NCBI RefSeq assembly: GCF_900129635.1
Contig: NZ_FSRB01000001.1
Coordinates: 4,565,501 to 4,629,500, forward strand
DNA from: Singulisphaera sp. GP187
GTDB taxonomy: Bacteria > Planctomycetota > Planctomycetia > Isosphaerales > Isosphaeraceae
Length of the DNA stretch: 64,000 nt
Direction: 5' to 3'
This document shows, in pieces, positions 26,966 through 35,273 of the stretch (the first letter of the stretch is position 1; every line of letters starts with the position of its first letter). The translations under genes were made by a program, and so were the position numbers. Under the pieces are notes generated by a model. That model was given only the letters and a program-made list of their open reading frames with translations, was not told where the DNA came from and searched no databases.

Positions 26966-27433
26966 GTGGGGCCCTCGCGGATGTCCATCCCGACGCCATG
27001 AGTCCTTTGGAGTGATTCGTCAGCCGATTCCGATTATTGGAGCCCGGCCCGACGATTCACGATCGTTGGGATCTCCAGCACATGGCCATGTATGGCCTCG
27101 CCGACCGATTCAAGCTCCCCTCCTGGGACCGCGGGCGTCCCGTCCGCCGTCCCAGGAAGACGAAGACACAAGGATGTTGCCGCTTTGGTTCTGGTAGGCG
27201 GGGAGTGTCCGCTCGCTGACGGTCGGGGGTTGGACTCGGCCCGAAGCCAGGGAGTTGATGCTCTCGGCTCGGCTCTGAGGCGAGCGACGAAGTTTGGCCG
27301 AATGGTTTCGAAACGGGCGCGGGAGCCCGTCCCGGCGTCCCCCGCGTTTTGGGTGGGGGACGCCGGGACGGGCCCGGAAAGAAGAAGGTGGGGGGGCGAG
27401 TGGGGTGGCCCCCGGCGGCAGCAGCAGGCTCGC
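26966..27433. other. GC-rich intergenic region with palindromic sequence
   Basis: No gene was supported; the protein-like frames here are repeat translations. At 27116-27145 it has one arm of the CTCCTGGGACCGCGGGCG repeat found as a full inverted repeat at 33514-33610. A 19-bp hairpin follows (separate entry). Confidence 0.5.
27325..27373. repeat. Perfect 19-bp stem, 11-nt loop
   Basis: Arms 27325-27343 (GCCCGTCCCGGCGTCCCCC) and 27355-27373 pair without mismatch. It lies 60 bases downstream of the fliA stop on the minus strand and could stop transcription, although no U-tract follows. Confidence 0.7.
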
Positions 27434-28210
27434 TCAGGTGCCGAATTCGGGGCGGCGAGTCGAGAGCTGGGACTGGAGACGCTGAATGATCGATGAGTGC
27501 ATCTGGGAAACCCGCGACTCGCTCAGGTCGAGCGTGGCGCCGATCTCTTTCATCGTGAGCTCTTCATAGTAGTAGAGGATGATAATCAGGCGTTCGTTGC
27601 GGTTCAGGCCCTTGGTCACCATCCGCATCAGGTCTTTGCGCTGAAGCCGGCGGGTGGGGTCTTCCCCCTTCTTGTCCTCGAGAATGTCGATCTCGCGGAC
27701 GTCTTTGTAGCTGTCGGTTTCGTACCACTTCTTGTTCAGACTGATGAGTCCGACGGCGTTGGCATCCATCGCCATCTTCTCATACTCTTCGGGAGGTAGG
27801 CCGAGGCGTTCGGCGAGCTCGGCATCGGTCGGGGGCCGACCGTGCTGGGCCTCGAGCGACTTGCGGGCCTCTTCCATCTTCGTATGCTTCGAGCGAACGA
27901 GACGGGGGACCCAGTCCATCGTCCTCAGCTCGTCGAGCATCGCCCCGCGGATTCGAGGGACGCAGTAGGTCTCGAACTTGACCCCGCGGGTCAGGTCGAA
28001 CGCGTCGATCGCATCCATCAGGCCGAAGACACCCGCCGAGATCAGGTCGTCGAGATCGACCCCTTCGGGCAGGCGCTGCCAGATCCGCTCGGCGTTGTAC
28101 TTGACCAATGGCAAGTACCGTTCCACCAGTCGGTTGCGCAAGGGCGTGGTGGGCTGTTCCTTGAACTCTCGCCAGAGCTCTGTCACGTCCACGTCCAGCT
28201 TGGTTGACAT
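27434..28210 (-). CDS. fliA: Flagellar sigma factor FliA (sigma-28 family)
   Basis: The product has 258 residues. Region 2 (RNRLVERYLPLVKYNAERIWQRLPEGVDLDDLISAGVFGLMDAIDAFD...VKFETYCVPRIRGAMLDELRTMDWVPR) and region 4 (LNRNERLIIILYYYEELTMKEIGATLDLSESRVSQMHSSIIQRL) are complete, with region 3 (EARKSLEAQHGRPPTDAELAERLGL) between, as in FliA/WhiG-type factors. It directs RNA polymerase to late flagellar promoters. The ATG at 28210 with GGAGG upstream is chosen over a start at 28351. It is the last gene of the minus-strand flagellar series, 290 bases after flhG. No FlgM-like anti-sigma gene was seen. Confidence 0.95.
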   Translation of the reverse strand: MSTKLDVDVTELWREFKEQPTTPLRNRLVERYLPLVKYNAERIWQRLPEGVDLDDLISAGVFGLMDAIDAFDLTRGVKFETYCVPRIRGAMLDELRTMDWVPRLVRSKHTKMEEARKSLEAQHGRPPTDAELAERLGLPPEEYEKMAMDANAVGLISLNKKWYETDSYKDVREIDILEDKKGEDPTRRLQRKDLMRMVTKGLNRNERLIIILYYYEELTMKEIGATLDLSESRVSQMHSSIIQRLQSQLSTRRPEFGT

Positions 28211-28500
28211 CCTTGACCTCCATGTCGGCTGCGCGAAGGGGGGCACATCCATGTGCATCGAGTGAGACAGTGAGCCGGGCTGCGGTCGCGGCATCGCGAG
28301 AGCACAGCCAAGATCCTCGATCGAGAGTCTCGAGAACCCGTCCCACCCCATGACCCTTCACGGTCCAAGGAACCGGATCTATCTTACTTATCGTCCAATC
28401 GACAGAATCAGCTTGAGCGTCATCGTCGAAACTTTCTTCATAATCCGCTCGGCCGCACGGTCGGAGTTCCGGCCCGTCGCCTTCGGGAAACGAACCGGTC

Positions 28501-29418
28501 TCAGCGGGCCACCCGGCTCAAAGCCCAGCGCGCCGCCAAGGCGGAAAAGAATCCAGGACGGAGGCTCCTGGGCTGATGCTCTTCGATCAGGTCGCGTGCC
28601 AACCGACGTACTCCTCGTGAGGCAATCGAGCCGGGGTAAGCGAGCACGAACGGCCGACGCATGCGAACAGCCAGAGGGACGTGAGGGTCGGACCGGACGT
28701 GACCGAGCCCCGTCACCACCGTCCCCAGGAACTGCCGGCTCGACGCGCTGAGGCGGGACTGGACGTCCGAGGCCTCGGCCGACGAGACGGCCTGATTGAT
28801 CACGGTCCGCAGTCGCGACGGTCCCGCCAGCCGGCGGAACCGGCCAATGACAGCGTGCGCATCGGCCACGGAGGTGGGCTCGGGGGTCGTGACGATGACG
28901 ACCTGCTCGGCCGCCGCCGCCAAGGTCGCGATCCCCGGGCCAAGACCCGAGCCGGCGTCGACCAGGAGGAAATCGGCGCCCGCCTCGAGCTCCGCCAGTT
29001 CGGCGACGAGCCGGGCCGGGCCGTCACCGAGGACGTCGAGTAGAGTCCGCATCCCGTGCGCTCCGGGGACGATCCGGATCTCGCCCGGCCCCGCCATGAC
29101 CGCGTCGGCCAGGGAGCAGTCGCCCGCCAGCACGTCGCCCAGGTCACTCGAAGGCGCCAGGCCGCACAAGAGGTCGATGTTCGCCAGCCCGAGGTCGGCG
29201 TCCACCAGGACCACCCGACGGCCGTACTCCCCCAGGGCGATCGCCAGGTTCAGCGCGAGGTTCGACGTCCCGACCCCCCCCTTGCCGCTGGTCAAGACCA
29301 GCGACCGGGTCCCCACCGGCGCCTCGAGGCTCCGACAAGGTTCGGGAGGCTCGGCCAGGGCCGTCGCCCCCGACCGCGCCTGGACTAACTGTCTCAGTCC
29401 ATCAGCTTGATCGGACAT
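28501..29418 (-). CDS. flhG: FlhG/MinD-like ATPase lacking the P-loop lysine
   Basis: The product has 305 residues from ATG 29418 (GAGGG upstream). The MinD/FlhG order is clear: deviant Walker A SGKGGVGTSNLALN (45-57), VVLVDADLGLANIDLLCGL, ADFLLVDAGSGLG and IVTTPEPTSVADAHAV. The family signature is KGGVGK(S/T); here Thr51 (ACG) stands where the phosphate-binding Lys is expected, while the first signature Lys is kept. FlhG normally controls flagellar number and position with FlhF and stimulates FlhF GTPase through its N-terminus. Loss of this Lys would be expected to impair ATP hydrolysis. The C-terminus is extended and basic, possibly membrane-binding. Confidence 0.88.
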   Translation of the reverse strand: MSDQADGLRQLVQARSGATALAEPPEPCRSLEAPVGTRSLVLTSGKGGVGTSNLALNLAIALGEYGRRVVLVDADLGLANIDLLCGLAPSSDLGDVLAGDCSLADAVMAGPGEIRIVPGAHGMRTLLDVLGDGPARLVAELAELEAGADFLLVDAGSGLGPGIATLAAAAEQVVIVTTPEPTSVADAHAVIGRFRRLAGPSRLRTVINQAVSSAEASDVQSRLSASSRQFLGTVVTGLGHVRSDPHVPLAVRMRRPFVLAYPGSIASRGVRRLARDLIEEHQPRSLRPGFFSALAARWALSRVAR

Positions 29419-29513
29419 GAATCCCTCAACGTTCCTCGATACGTGGACGACACCTACCCGGAAAGAGCCTGGCGACCGACGACGAGCCAGGGCCCGCCCT
29501 CCGTCGAACGTCT

Positions 29514-29726
29514 TCACTCAAGCGAGACCGACGGATGAGTCTTATCCGCGAAATTGTTGTTATAAAATTCCACTTGCTCCTCCATCGCCGCTCGCTTGTC
29601 TTTGTATTGAAAGTTTCCCTGACGGTCGCGAGTGCCGTCGAACTCAGCGCACCCCGCAAAGGTCAGACTGATCAGCGTCGCCAGCAACCCGAAGCTCCAC
29701 CGTTCCGGCATCCGGATTCGATTCAT
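29514..29726 (-). CDS. Small putative lipoprotein between flhG and flhF
   Basis: The product has 70 residues: a basic start (MNRIRMPERW), a hydrophobic stretch and lipobox LTFAGC, then a charged mature peptide (DRQGNFQYKDKRAAMEEQVEFYNNNF). It lies on the same strand 33 bases after the flhF stop and about 95 bases before flhG, so probably shares their transcript. No family was recognised. Confidence 0.7.
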   Translation of the reverse strand: MNRIRMPERWSFGLLATLISLTFAGCAEFDGTRDRQGNFQYKDKRAAMEEQVEFYNNNFADKTHPSVSLE

Positions 29727-29759
29727 GGGACCCTCGTGCTTGGAGCCGCGCCGTTCCGA

Positions 29760-30866
29760 TCATGTCACCGCTTCATGTCCCAGAATCAACCGGGCGAGGC
29801 GCGTTCGGTTCGCCGGCTCGATGTCGTCGGGGACCGCCTGGCCGGTGGTCAGATAGCTCACCGGGCGGTCGGCCTGGCCGAGCACCGAGAGCACGCCGCC
29901 AAGTCCGTCGGCTTCGTCGAGCTTGGTCAGGATCAGGCGGTCGGCCTGAACCAAGGCGAACCGCTCGACGGCCGCACGCAGGCTCCGTTCACTCGCGGTG
30001 GCACTTAAAACCAAGTGGACCTCGTCGGGCTGGGCGGCGGCCAGGAAGTCAGCCAGCTCACGAATCTTGACCTCGTCACGCGGGCTCCGGCCCGCCGTGT
30101 CGATCAGCACGAGATCCACATCTCCGAGCTCGTCGATCGCCCGCCGCATCTCGCTCGGGGCGTTGGCCACGGCCAGGGGAAGACTGATGATCTCGGCATA
30201 AGTCCGCAACTGCTCGACCGCCGCGATCCGGTAGGTGTCGACCGTGACCAGGCCGGGCCGGAAGCCGTGTGCGAGCTTGAAGTTGGCCGCGAGCTTGGCG
30301 ACCGTCGTCGTCTTACCGACCCCGGTCGGCCCCACCAGGGCCACGACCCGGCGGGTGCCGGAGACCGCGGCGATCGGAGGCGCGATCGGCACGCACGATT
30401 CGACCGCGTCGCACAGCGCGTCACGGACCATCTCGGGCCGGTGGACTTGTTCGGGTTCGAGCCGCTCGGCCACGTAGCGAACCAGGCGGCGGGCCAGCAC
30501 CTCGGGCAACTCGGCTTCGAGCAACTGGGCGTAGGTCGGCACCAGCTCACTGGGCAAGTCGGGGAGCAGGTGATCGATCCGGCCGTGCTTGCTCAAGTCT
30601 TCCACCATCGCATGCAGGCGGCTCAACTGTTCGCCGAACTGGGCCTGGAGCGCTCCCGACGGCGAGGCGGTCGACTTGGGGACCGTCACCGACGCCGACG
30701 CGTCGCTCGAGGCGGTCACCTCAATGAGTTCACGAGACCCAAGCCCGAACAGGCGACGCCGGCGCACCTCGCGGGTGCCCAGGATCACGGCGCTACCGCC
30801 AAGATCCCGACGCACCTGGGCCAGGGCCTCCTTCATCGTTCCGGCTCGGTAGGTTCTGAAGCTCAT
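29760..30866 (-). CDS. flhF: Flagellar SRP-type GTPase FlhF
   Basis: The product has 368 residues. It begins MSFRTYRAGTMKEALAQVRRDLGGSAVILGTR, the FlhF B-domain start, followed by a helical N-domain and the NG GTPase: P-loop VGPTGVGKTTTVAKLAANF, VTVDTYRIAAVEQLRTYAEI, LIDTAGRSPRD, TKLDEADGLGG. All SRP-GTPase motifs look intact. FlhF marks the site of flagellar assembly at the membrane and recruits early basal-body proteins. It lies directly after flhA in the same direction, 144 bases away. Confidence 0.95.
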   Translation of the reverse strand: MSFRTYRAGTMKEALAQVRRDLGGSAVILGTREVRRRRLFGLGSRELIEVTASSDASASVTVPKSTASPSGALQAQFGEQLSRLHAMVEDLSKHGRIDHLLPDLPSELVPTYAQLLEAELPEVLARRLVRYVAERLEPEQVHRPEMVRDALCDAVESCVPIAPPIAAVSGTRRVVALVGPTGVGKTTTVAKLAANFKLAHGFRPGLVTVDTYRIAAVEQLRTYAEIISLPLAVANAPSEMRRAIDELGDVDLVLIDTAGRSPRDEVKIRELADFLAAAQPDEVHLVLSATASERSLRAAVERFALVQADRLILTKLDEADGLGGVLSVLGQADRPVSYLTTGQAVPDDIEPANRTRLARLILGHEAVT

Positions 30867-31010
30867 GCCTACTCAATCCCCTTGGCTGTGACTCTTGACC
30901 AACTGCGACAAGCGAGTGGGTCGGACTAAGCTATGAATTTACGAGCGATTCGTCATCACCAAACTACTCAATTTCTTCATTTCCAGAGTTTTCGATGTTT
31001 CCTTAACTCC

Positions 31011-33158
31011 TCAATTGACCGTGACGGCCGTGGAGATCGACGTCAGGGCCGCCGGTTCCTCCTCGACCACGATGCCGAGCGTCTCGACGGGCGTGTCCCG
31101 AGGGATCTCGCGCTGGCTGAGGACGACGAGCCGCGGCAGATCCGCGCGGGTCAGGTCCTTGAGGACGGGCCGCGCTTCCGCCGACCCCAAGACAATCGGT
31201 GGCAGGTTGGCCTCGATCAACGGCCCCACCGCAAGAGCGACCGCCCTGACGACGCTTCGCGCCGCCTCGGCCCCGAGGACCGCGGCCGGCCTGGTGTCAG
31301 GCGGGACTCCGGCCGCCGCGAGCCGGGCGTCGAGCAGCCGCGACAGCGAGACCACGCGAAGCCGGCCATCGGTTCCTTTGTATTGTTCGGTGATCCGTCG
31401 CGCCAGGCCGCACCGGACGTGCTCGGTCAAGAGGTCGATATCCTTGACCCGCCCCGCATGCACCGCCACGGTCTCGAGGATCGTCTCCAGGTCGCGGATG
31501 CTCACCCGCTCTCGCAGGAGATTTTGAAGGACGCGTTGGAGCTCGCCAGCCCGCAACAAGCCCGGTACCACTTCATCGACCAGGGCCGGCGCGGTGGCTC
31601 GAGCCCGTTCGAGGAGCCGGCCCGTCTGCTCGCGAGTCATCAACTCGTCGGCATGTCCGAGCACGATCTCACCGAAGTGTCCGGCCAAGGCCGCCGACGC
31701 CTCGAGGATCCGACAGCCCGCCAGCTCGGCGACCTCACGGCCATCGGCATGAATCCAGACCGCCGGTTGCCCCGAGACCGGTTCCACACCGTCGCGGCCG
31801 TCGGGACGAGCGACCAGCCCAGCCGGAGGAACCGCCAAGAGCCGTCCCACGTAGGCGATCCCCTGCCCCACCACCGTCCCTCGAATCTTGAGCCGGTACT
31901 CGTGCGGCCCCAGACCGATCTCGTCGCGGATCCGCACTTGCGGCACGATCAAGCCGAGGTCGCGAGCGACCCGATGGCGAACCGTGCGGAGCCGGTCGAG
32001 CAGATCCCCACCGCGGGTCGGATCGGCCAGGGCGATCAGCCGATAGCCGATCTCCAACTCGAGCGGATCGACATGGAGCAAGTCCTCCATTCGGTCGGTG
32101 GCGTGCTCGGCCGCGGGCGCGGGCTCGTTAGCTTCGTCCGTTCCCGAGTCGTCGCTCTCAGCAACCTCCTCAGGCCGATTTCCCATCAGAAACGCACCGC
32201 CACCGAGGGCACCCGCCAATGCCAGAAGGGGAAGCTTGGGCAGCGGCGTCAGGGCCAGCAAGCCGAGGAAGGCCGCCGAGGTCGCCAGGACGCTCCGGTG
32301 GCCGAAGAGTTGGCCGACCACGTCTTTGCCCAGGTCCGTCTCCGACGACGACCGGGTCACGATCAAGCCCGCCGCCAGCGAGATCAGGAACGCGGGGATC
32401 TGGCTCACCAGCCCGTCGCCGATCGTCAGCTTGGTGTAGACGTTGATCGCTTCGGCCAGGGGCATCCCGTGGTTGACCATGCCCAGGAACAGACCGGCAC
32501 CGATGTTGATCGCGATGATGATGACGCCCGCAACGGCATCACCCCGGACGAACTTGCCGGCACCGTCCATCGCTCCGAAGAAGTCCGCCTGGCGGTAGAC
32601 CGTGTCCCGGCGTCGGTGAGCCTCATGCTGGTCGATCAAACCGGCGTGCAGGTCGGCGTCGATCGCCATCTGCCGTCCGGGCAAGCCGTCGAGCATGAAC
32701 CGGGCGGCCACTTCACTGATGCGGGTGGCCCCCTTCGTAATCACGACGAACTGGATGACGACCAGGATGCCGAAGATAATCGCCCCGACCATCACCTGGT
32801 CCCGAGCGACGAATTCGCCGAACTCCCGAATCACGCCTCCCGCCGCGTCGAGACCGTCGGTTCCCCCCTTGGTGAGGATCAACCGGGTCGTCGCGACGTT
32901 GAGCACCAACCGGGTCAAAGTCGTGGTCAAGAGCAAGGTCGGGAAGACGCTGAATTCCTGCGGAGTCCGGATCGTCAAGGTGGTCAGGAGCACGAGTACC
33001 GCAAGCGTCAAGTTGGCCGCGAGCAGCAGGTCGAGCACCGCCGGTGGCACCGGCACCACGAAGACGAGGATCGCGCCTACGATCGTGACCGGCATGATCA
33101 CGTCGGTAAGGCGAGACCACCCCGTGGCGTCAACTCTCGATGTTGGTGTGGGAGGCAT
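31011..33158 (-). CDS. flhA: Flagellar export gate protein FlhA
   Basis: The product has 715 residues, normal length. About eight transmembrane helices fill the first 320 residues, with the FHIPEP-family signature around VITKGATRISEVAARFMLDGLPGRQMAIDADL, followed by a large cytoplasmic domain with the expected 'GYRLIALADP...RGGDLLDRLRTVRHRVARDLG' and 'VRIRDEIGLGPHEYRLKIRG' segments. FlhA forms the nonameric ring that drives proton-powered export of flagellar proteins. GGAGGGGAAGG precedes the ATG. A gap of about 570 bases with a long inverted repeat separates it from the upstream small membrane-protein gene. Confidence 0.97.
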   Translation of the reverse strand: MPPTPTSRVDATGWSRLTDVIMPVTIVGAILVFVVPVPPAVLDLLLAANLTLAVLVLLTTLTIRTPQEFSVFPTLLLTTTLTRLVLNVATTRLILTKGGTDGLDAAGGVIREFGEFVARDQVMVGAIIFGILVVIQFVVITKGATRISEVAARFMLDGLPGRQMAIDADLHAGLIDQHEAHRRRDTVYRQADFFGAMDGAGKFVRGDAVAGVIIIAINIGAGLFLGMVNHGMPLAEAINVYTKLTIGDGLVSQIPAFLISLAAGLIVTRSSSETDLGKDVVGQLFGHRSVLATSAAFLGLLALTPLPKLPLLALAGALGGGAFLMGNRPEEVAESDDSGTDEANEPAPAAEHATDRMEDLLHVDPLELEIGYRLIALADPTRGGDLLDRLRTVRHRVARDLGLIVPQVRIRDEIGLGPHEYRLKIRGTVVGQGIAYVGRLLAVPPAGLVARPDGRDGVEPVSGQPAVWIHADGREVAELAGCRILEASAALAGHFGEIVLGHADELMTREQTGRLLERARATAPALVDEVVPGLLRAGELQRVLQNLLRERVSIRDLETILETVAVHAGRVKDIDLLTEHVRCGLARRITEQYKGTDGRLRVVSLSRLLDARLAAAGVPPDTRPAAVLGAEAARSVVRAVALAVGPLIEANLPPIVLGSAEARPVLKDLTRADLPRLVVLSQREIPRDTPVETLGIVVEEEPAALTSISTAVTVN

Positions 33159-33727
33159 CCCTTCCCCTCCACGACGTTAGTTAAAGGGTCAACGGCCAGG
33201 ACCAGGTCCCGCGAAATCGCGGAGATGGCGAGCGTCCCTGCTCGACCCGTCCCCACGTTTTTTTACTCGCGTTTTCCCGCAATCCCGGGCCGATCGCACT
33301 CGGTTTTCAGCGACGGCAGCCATCGGGTGATGAGCCTCGGACGTGTGGCGGGACGATACCCCCGATCGGTCCGAGTGTCCAGACCGAAACAAGGCGAGCG
33401 GAGAGGATCCCCCCTGGGTCTGCCAGGAGGAGAAGGAAGTGAAAAATGCGGGGCCAGGCCCATCCGACAAGGTGGGAATCCAGGGCGAGTGAACTCACGC
33501 CTCCATGGAAGCCCCTCCCCCTCCTGGGACCGCGGGCGCCCCGGCCGCTCTTTCTTAATTAAAAAGAGAAGCAATGCGGGCGGGGCGCCCGCGGTCCCAG
33601 GAGGGGGAGGAGGGAAAAGCGCGGGATTGGTGACGCGAACGGGGCCAGGACGATCGTCCTGGCCCCGGGCAGAATGAACCGAAATACGGGGGTCCCGAAC
33701 TGGGGTCACCCCATCCGCGTTCGAGTC
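33159..33727. other. Intergenic region upstream of flhA
   Basis: No gene was supported. The main feature is the 30-bp inverted repeat at 33514-33610. The flhA promoter, if separate from the upstream genes, should lie between about 33160 and 33510. Confidence 0.45.
33514..33610. repeat. 30-bp perfect inverted repeat with AT-rich loop
   Basis: Arms at 33514-33543 and 33581-33610 (core CTCCTGGGACCGCGGGCG) pair without mismatch around a 37-base loop containing TTTCTTAATTAAAAAG. A shorter related arm occurs at 27116-27145. It looks like a mobile palindromic (REP/MITE-like) unit. Confidence 0.8.
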
Positions 33728-33979
33728 CTACTTGGAACGGATCGACCTCCGCAGCCGCGAGAGGATGAGGACCAGCCCGGAGAAGGCGAGGACCAGCCAT
33801 TCATCCTGCCTCAGAGCGCTCGAATCACCGGGCCTCAAATAGAGTGTCGCGGCCAGGCCGACCATGGTGAGCACCATCAAGAGGTCAATGGCGTGATCAC
33901 GGTATCGCTCGTAGTCGTCCCAGCTTGCATGCCAGGTGGAAAACGTTCGACGCTCGCGCGGAGTTGACACCATTGCCAT
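33728..33979 (-). CDS. Small membrane protein within the flagellar cluster
   Basis: The product has 83 residues with a polar N-terminus (TPRERRTFSTWHASWDDYERYRDH) and two hydrophobic segments (AIDLLMVLTMVGLAATLYL and EWLVLAFSGLVLILSRL) ending in a basic tail. It lies between flhB and flhA on the same strand. No flagellar family was recognised, and it may be unrelated to motility. TCC-rich sequence upstream on the plus strand corresponds to a GGGAGGAACT ribosome site. Confidence 0.65.
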   Translation of the reverse strand: MAMVSTPRERRTFSTWHASWDDYERYRDHAIDLLMVLTMVGLAATLYLRPGDSSALRQDEWLVLAFSGLVLILSRLRRSIRSK

Positions 33980-34231
33980 GGGTCAGTTCCTCCCATCGGC
34001 TCGTTAAATCTGAACAAGAGTTCAGGGAGCTCTGTTACCGAGTCACTCCCCTCAACCCTTTGTTCGACACAAATCGCGTCTTTGTTCGCGGAATTACCTG
34101 CAACGGCCTCAGATCATACTCGAATGATCGGATTTTGACCTAAGAGTCGGTCCGTCCCCCCTAAATTAATTAAGCTGCTGGCAAAGATGCGTTTTCCGTG
34201 TCATCAAAACTTCTTGACCAACTCAGCCTTG

Positions 34232-35269
34232 TTAACGTTCGAGCGGCGGGCGATCGGTGGGCCAGATCGAGGCCAGTTCCGCGAGCGCTTCGGCCGGGAG
34301 CGGGAGCGCGGGGGCGCGGCGGCCGATCAGGCGGCGGGCGAGGTCCGGGGCCGCGACCTGAGGGACCTTGGCCGCTTCGGCCGCCATCCGCAGGTGGAGC
34401 CCCGACGCCCCTTGAACCGCGGAGCGGAGCGAGACCGACCGGGGCGGCGGCCCTCCGGCCAGCACGAGGGTCAAGCCACTGGGGCCGGTTAGAATGAGCG
34501 AGGCCCCGGTCAGCAGCTCGGGCGAGTCGCCACGCCAGGCTTTGACGAGCCGCCGGCGCTTCGAGCGCAACGCGGGGTCTCCCTCGGCCGACCGCTGGTC
34601 CTCGCGGTGCTCTTCGGACGTCGTCCGCAAGAGATCCTCGTACCGCCGGTACTGGAGTGCGAAGTCAATCAAGCCGAGCACGAGAGTTGCGGTCGCCAGC
34701 CAGGTCGCCAACAGCCAGAGGGTGCCCCCCATGGCCCGGGCAAGGGCCGGTGGGTCCATCGCGGCGAACTTCTGGAAGTCGAGCCAGCCGAACCGGATCG
34801 ACCAGGCGGCCACGGCCACGATCGCCACGGCTTTGAGCAACGACCAGACCCCACGGCCGCCCCGGCTGACGAACCCTTGGCCTTGCCCGAGCGTCCAGAG
34901 CCGCGTCGGGTCGGGCGCGAGCAGACCGGGCACCCAGAGTCCTTGCACCTGCGCCTGGTGAGCCCCGATCGCCGCCAGAACGAAGCTGCCAACCACGGGC
35001 AACAGTGGCCAGATGACCCCGAACGCAAGCTGGCGGAGCCGCGTGACCACCTCGGAAGGATCGGCGGCGATGATCGGCGTTCCCACCAGGGGCTCGCGCA
35101 AGAGCGCCACCAGAGCCGCCGAGATGTCGTTGCCCCAGAACCCGAGCATGACCACCGCCGCCAGCAGGCCGACCGAGCCGGTCAGCTCGGCGCTGTGCGC
35201 GACCTGGCCGCGCTCGCGGGCTTGCTGTCTTCGGAGCTTTGACGGCTCCTGGGTCCGGTCTTCCGACAT
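34232..35269 (-). CDS. flhB: Flagellar export switch protein FlhB lacking the NPTH cleavage site
   Basis: The product has 345 residues. The N-terminus (MSEDRTQEPSKLRRQQARERGQVAHSAELTGSVGLLAA) is classical FlhB ('DKTE.PT.KKL..AR..G.V..S.EL'). Four hydrophobic segments follow, then the conserved linker EDLLRTTSEEHREDQRSAEGDPALRSKRRR. Where the autocleavage motif NPTH is expected, the sequence is GPSG (residues 262-265, within LILTGPSGLTLVL). Without the Asn the known Asn-cyclisation cleavage should not occur, so substrate switching must differ. The gene is four bases downstream of fliR. Confidence 0.93.
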   Translation of the reverse strand: MSEDRTQEPSKLRRQQARERGQVAHSAELTGSVGLLAAVVMLGFWGNDISAALVALLREPLVGTPIIAADPSEVVTRLRQLAFGVIWPLLPVVGSFVLAAIGAHQAQVQGLWVPGLLAPDPTRLWTLGQGQGFVSRGGRGVWSLLKAVAIVAVAAWSIRFGWLDFQKFAAMDPPALARAMGGTLWLLATWLATATLVLGLIDFALQYRRYEDLLRTTSEEHREDQRSAEGDPALRSKRRRLVKAWRGDSPELLTGASLILTGPSGLTLVLAGGPPPRSVSLRSAVQGASGLHLRMAAEAAKVPQVAAPDLARRLIGRRAPALPLPAEALAELASIWPTDRPPLER

Positions 35270-35273
35270 CGAA

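Noticed and set aside
27012..27430. Several overlapping short reading frames before fliA
   Set aside because: They translate a dispersed GC-rich repeat and hairpin sequence, lack ribosome sites, and resemble known repeat-derived spurious proteins.
30933..33677. A 914-residue open frame on the plus strand opposite flhA
   Set aside because: It lies antisense to a clear flhA gene and is rich in Arg, Asp, Gly and Pro, the usual shadow of a high-GC coding strand. No domain was recognised.
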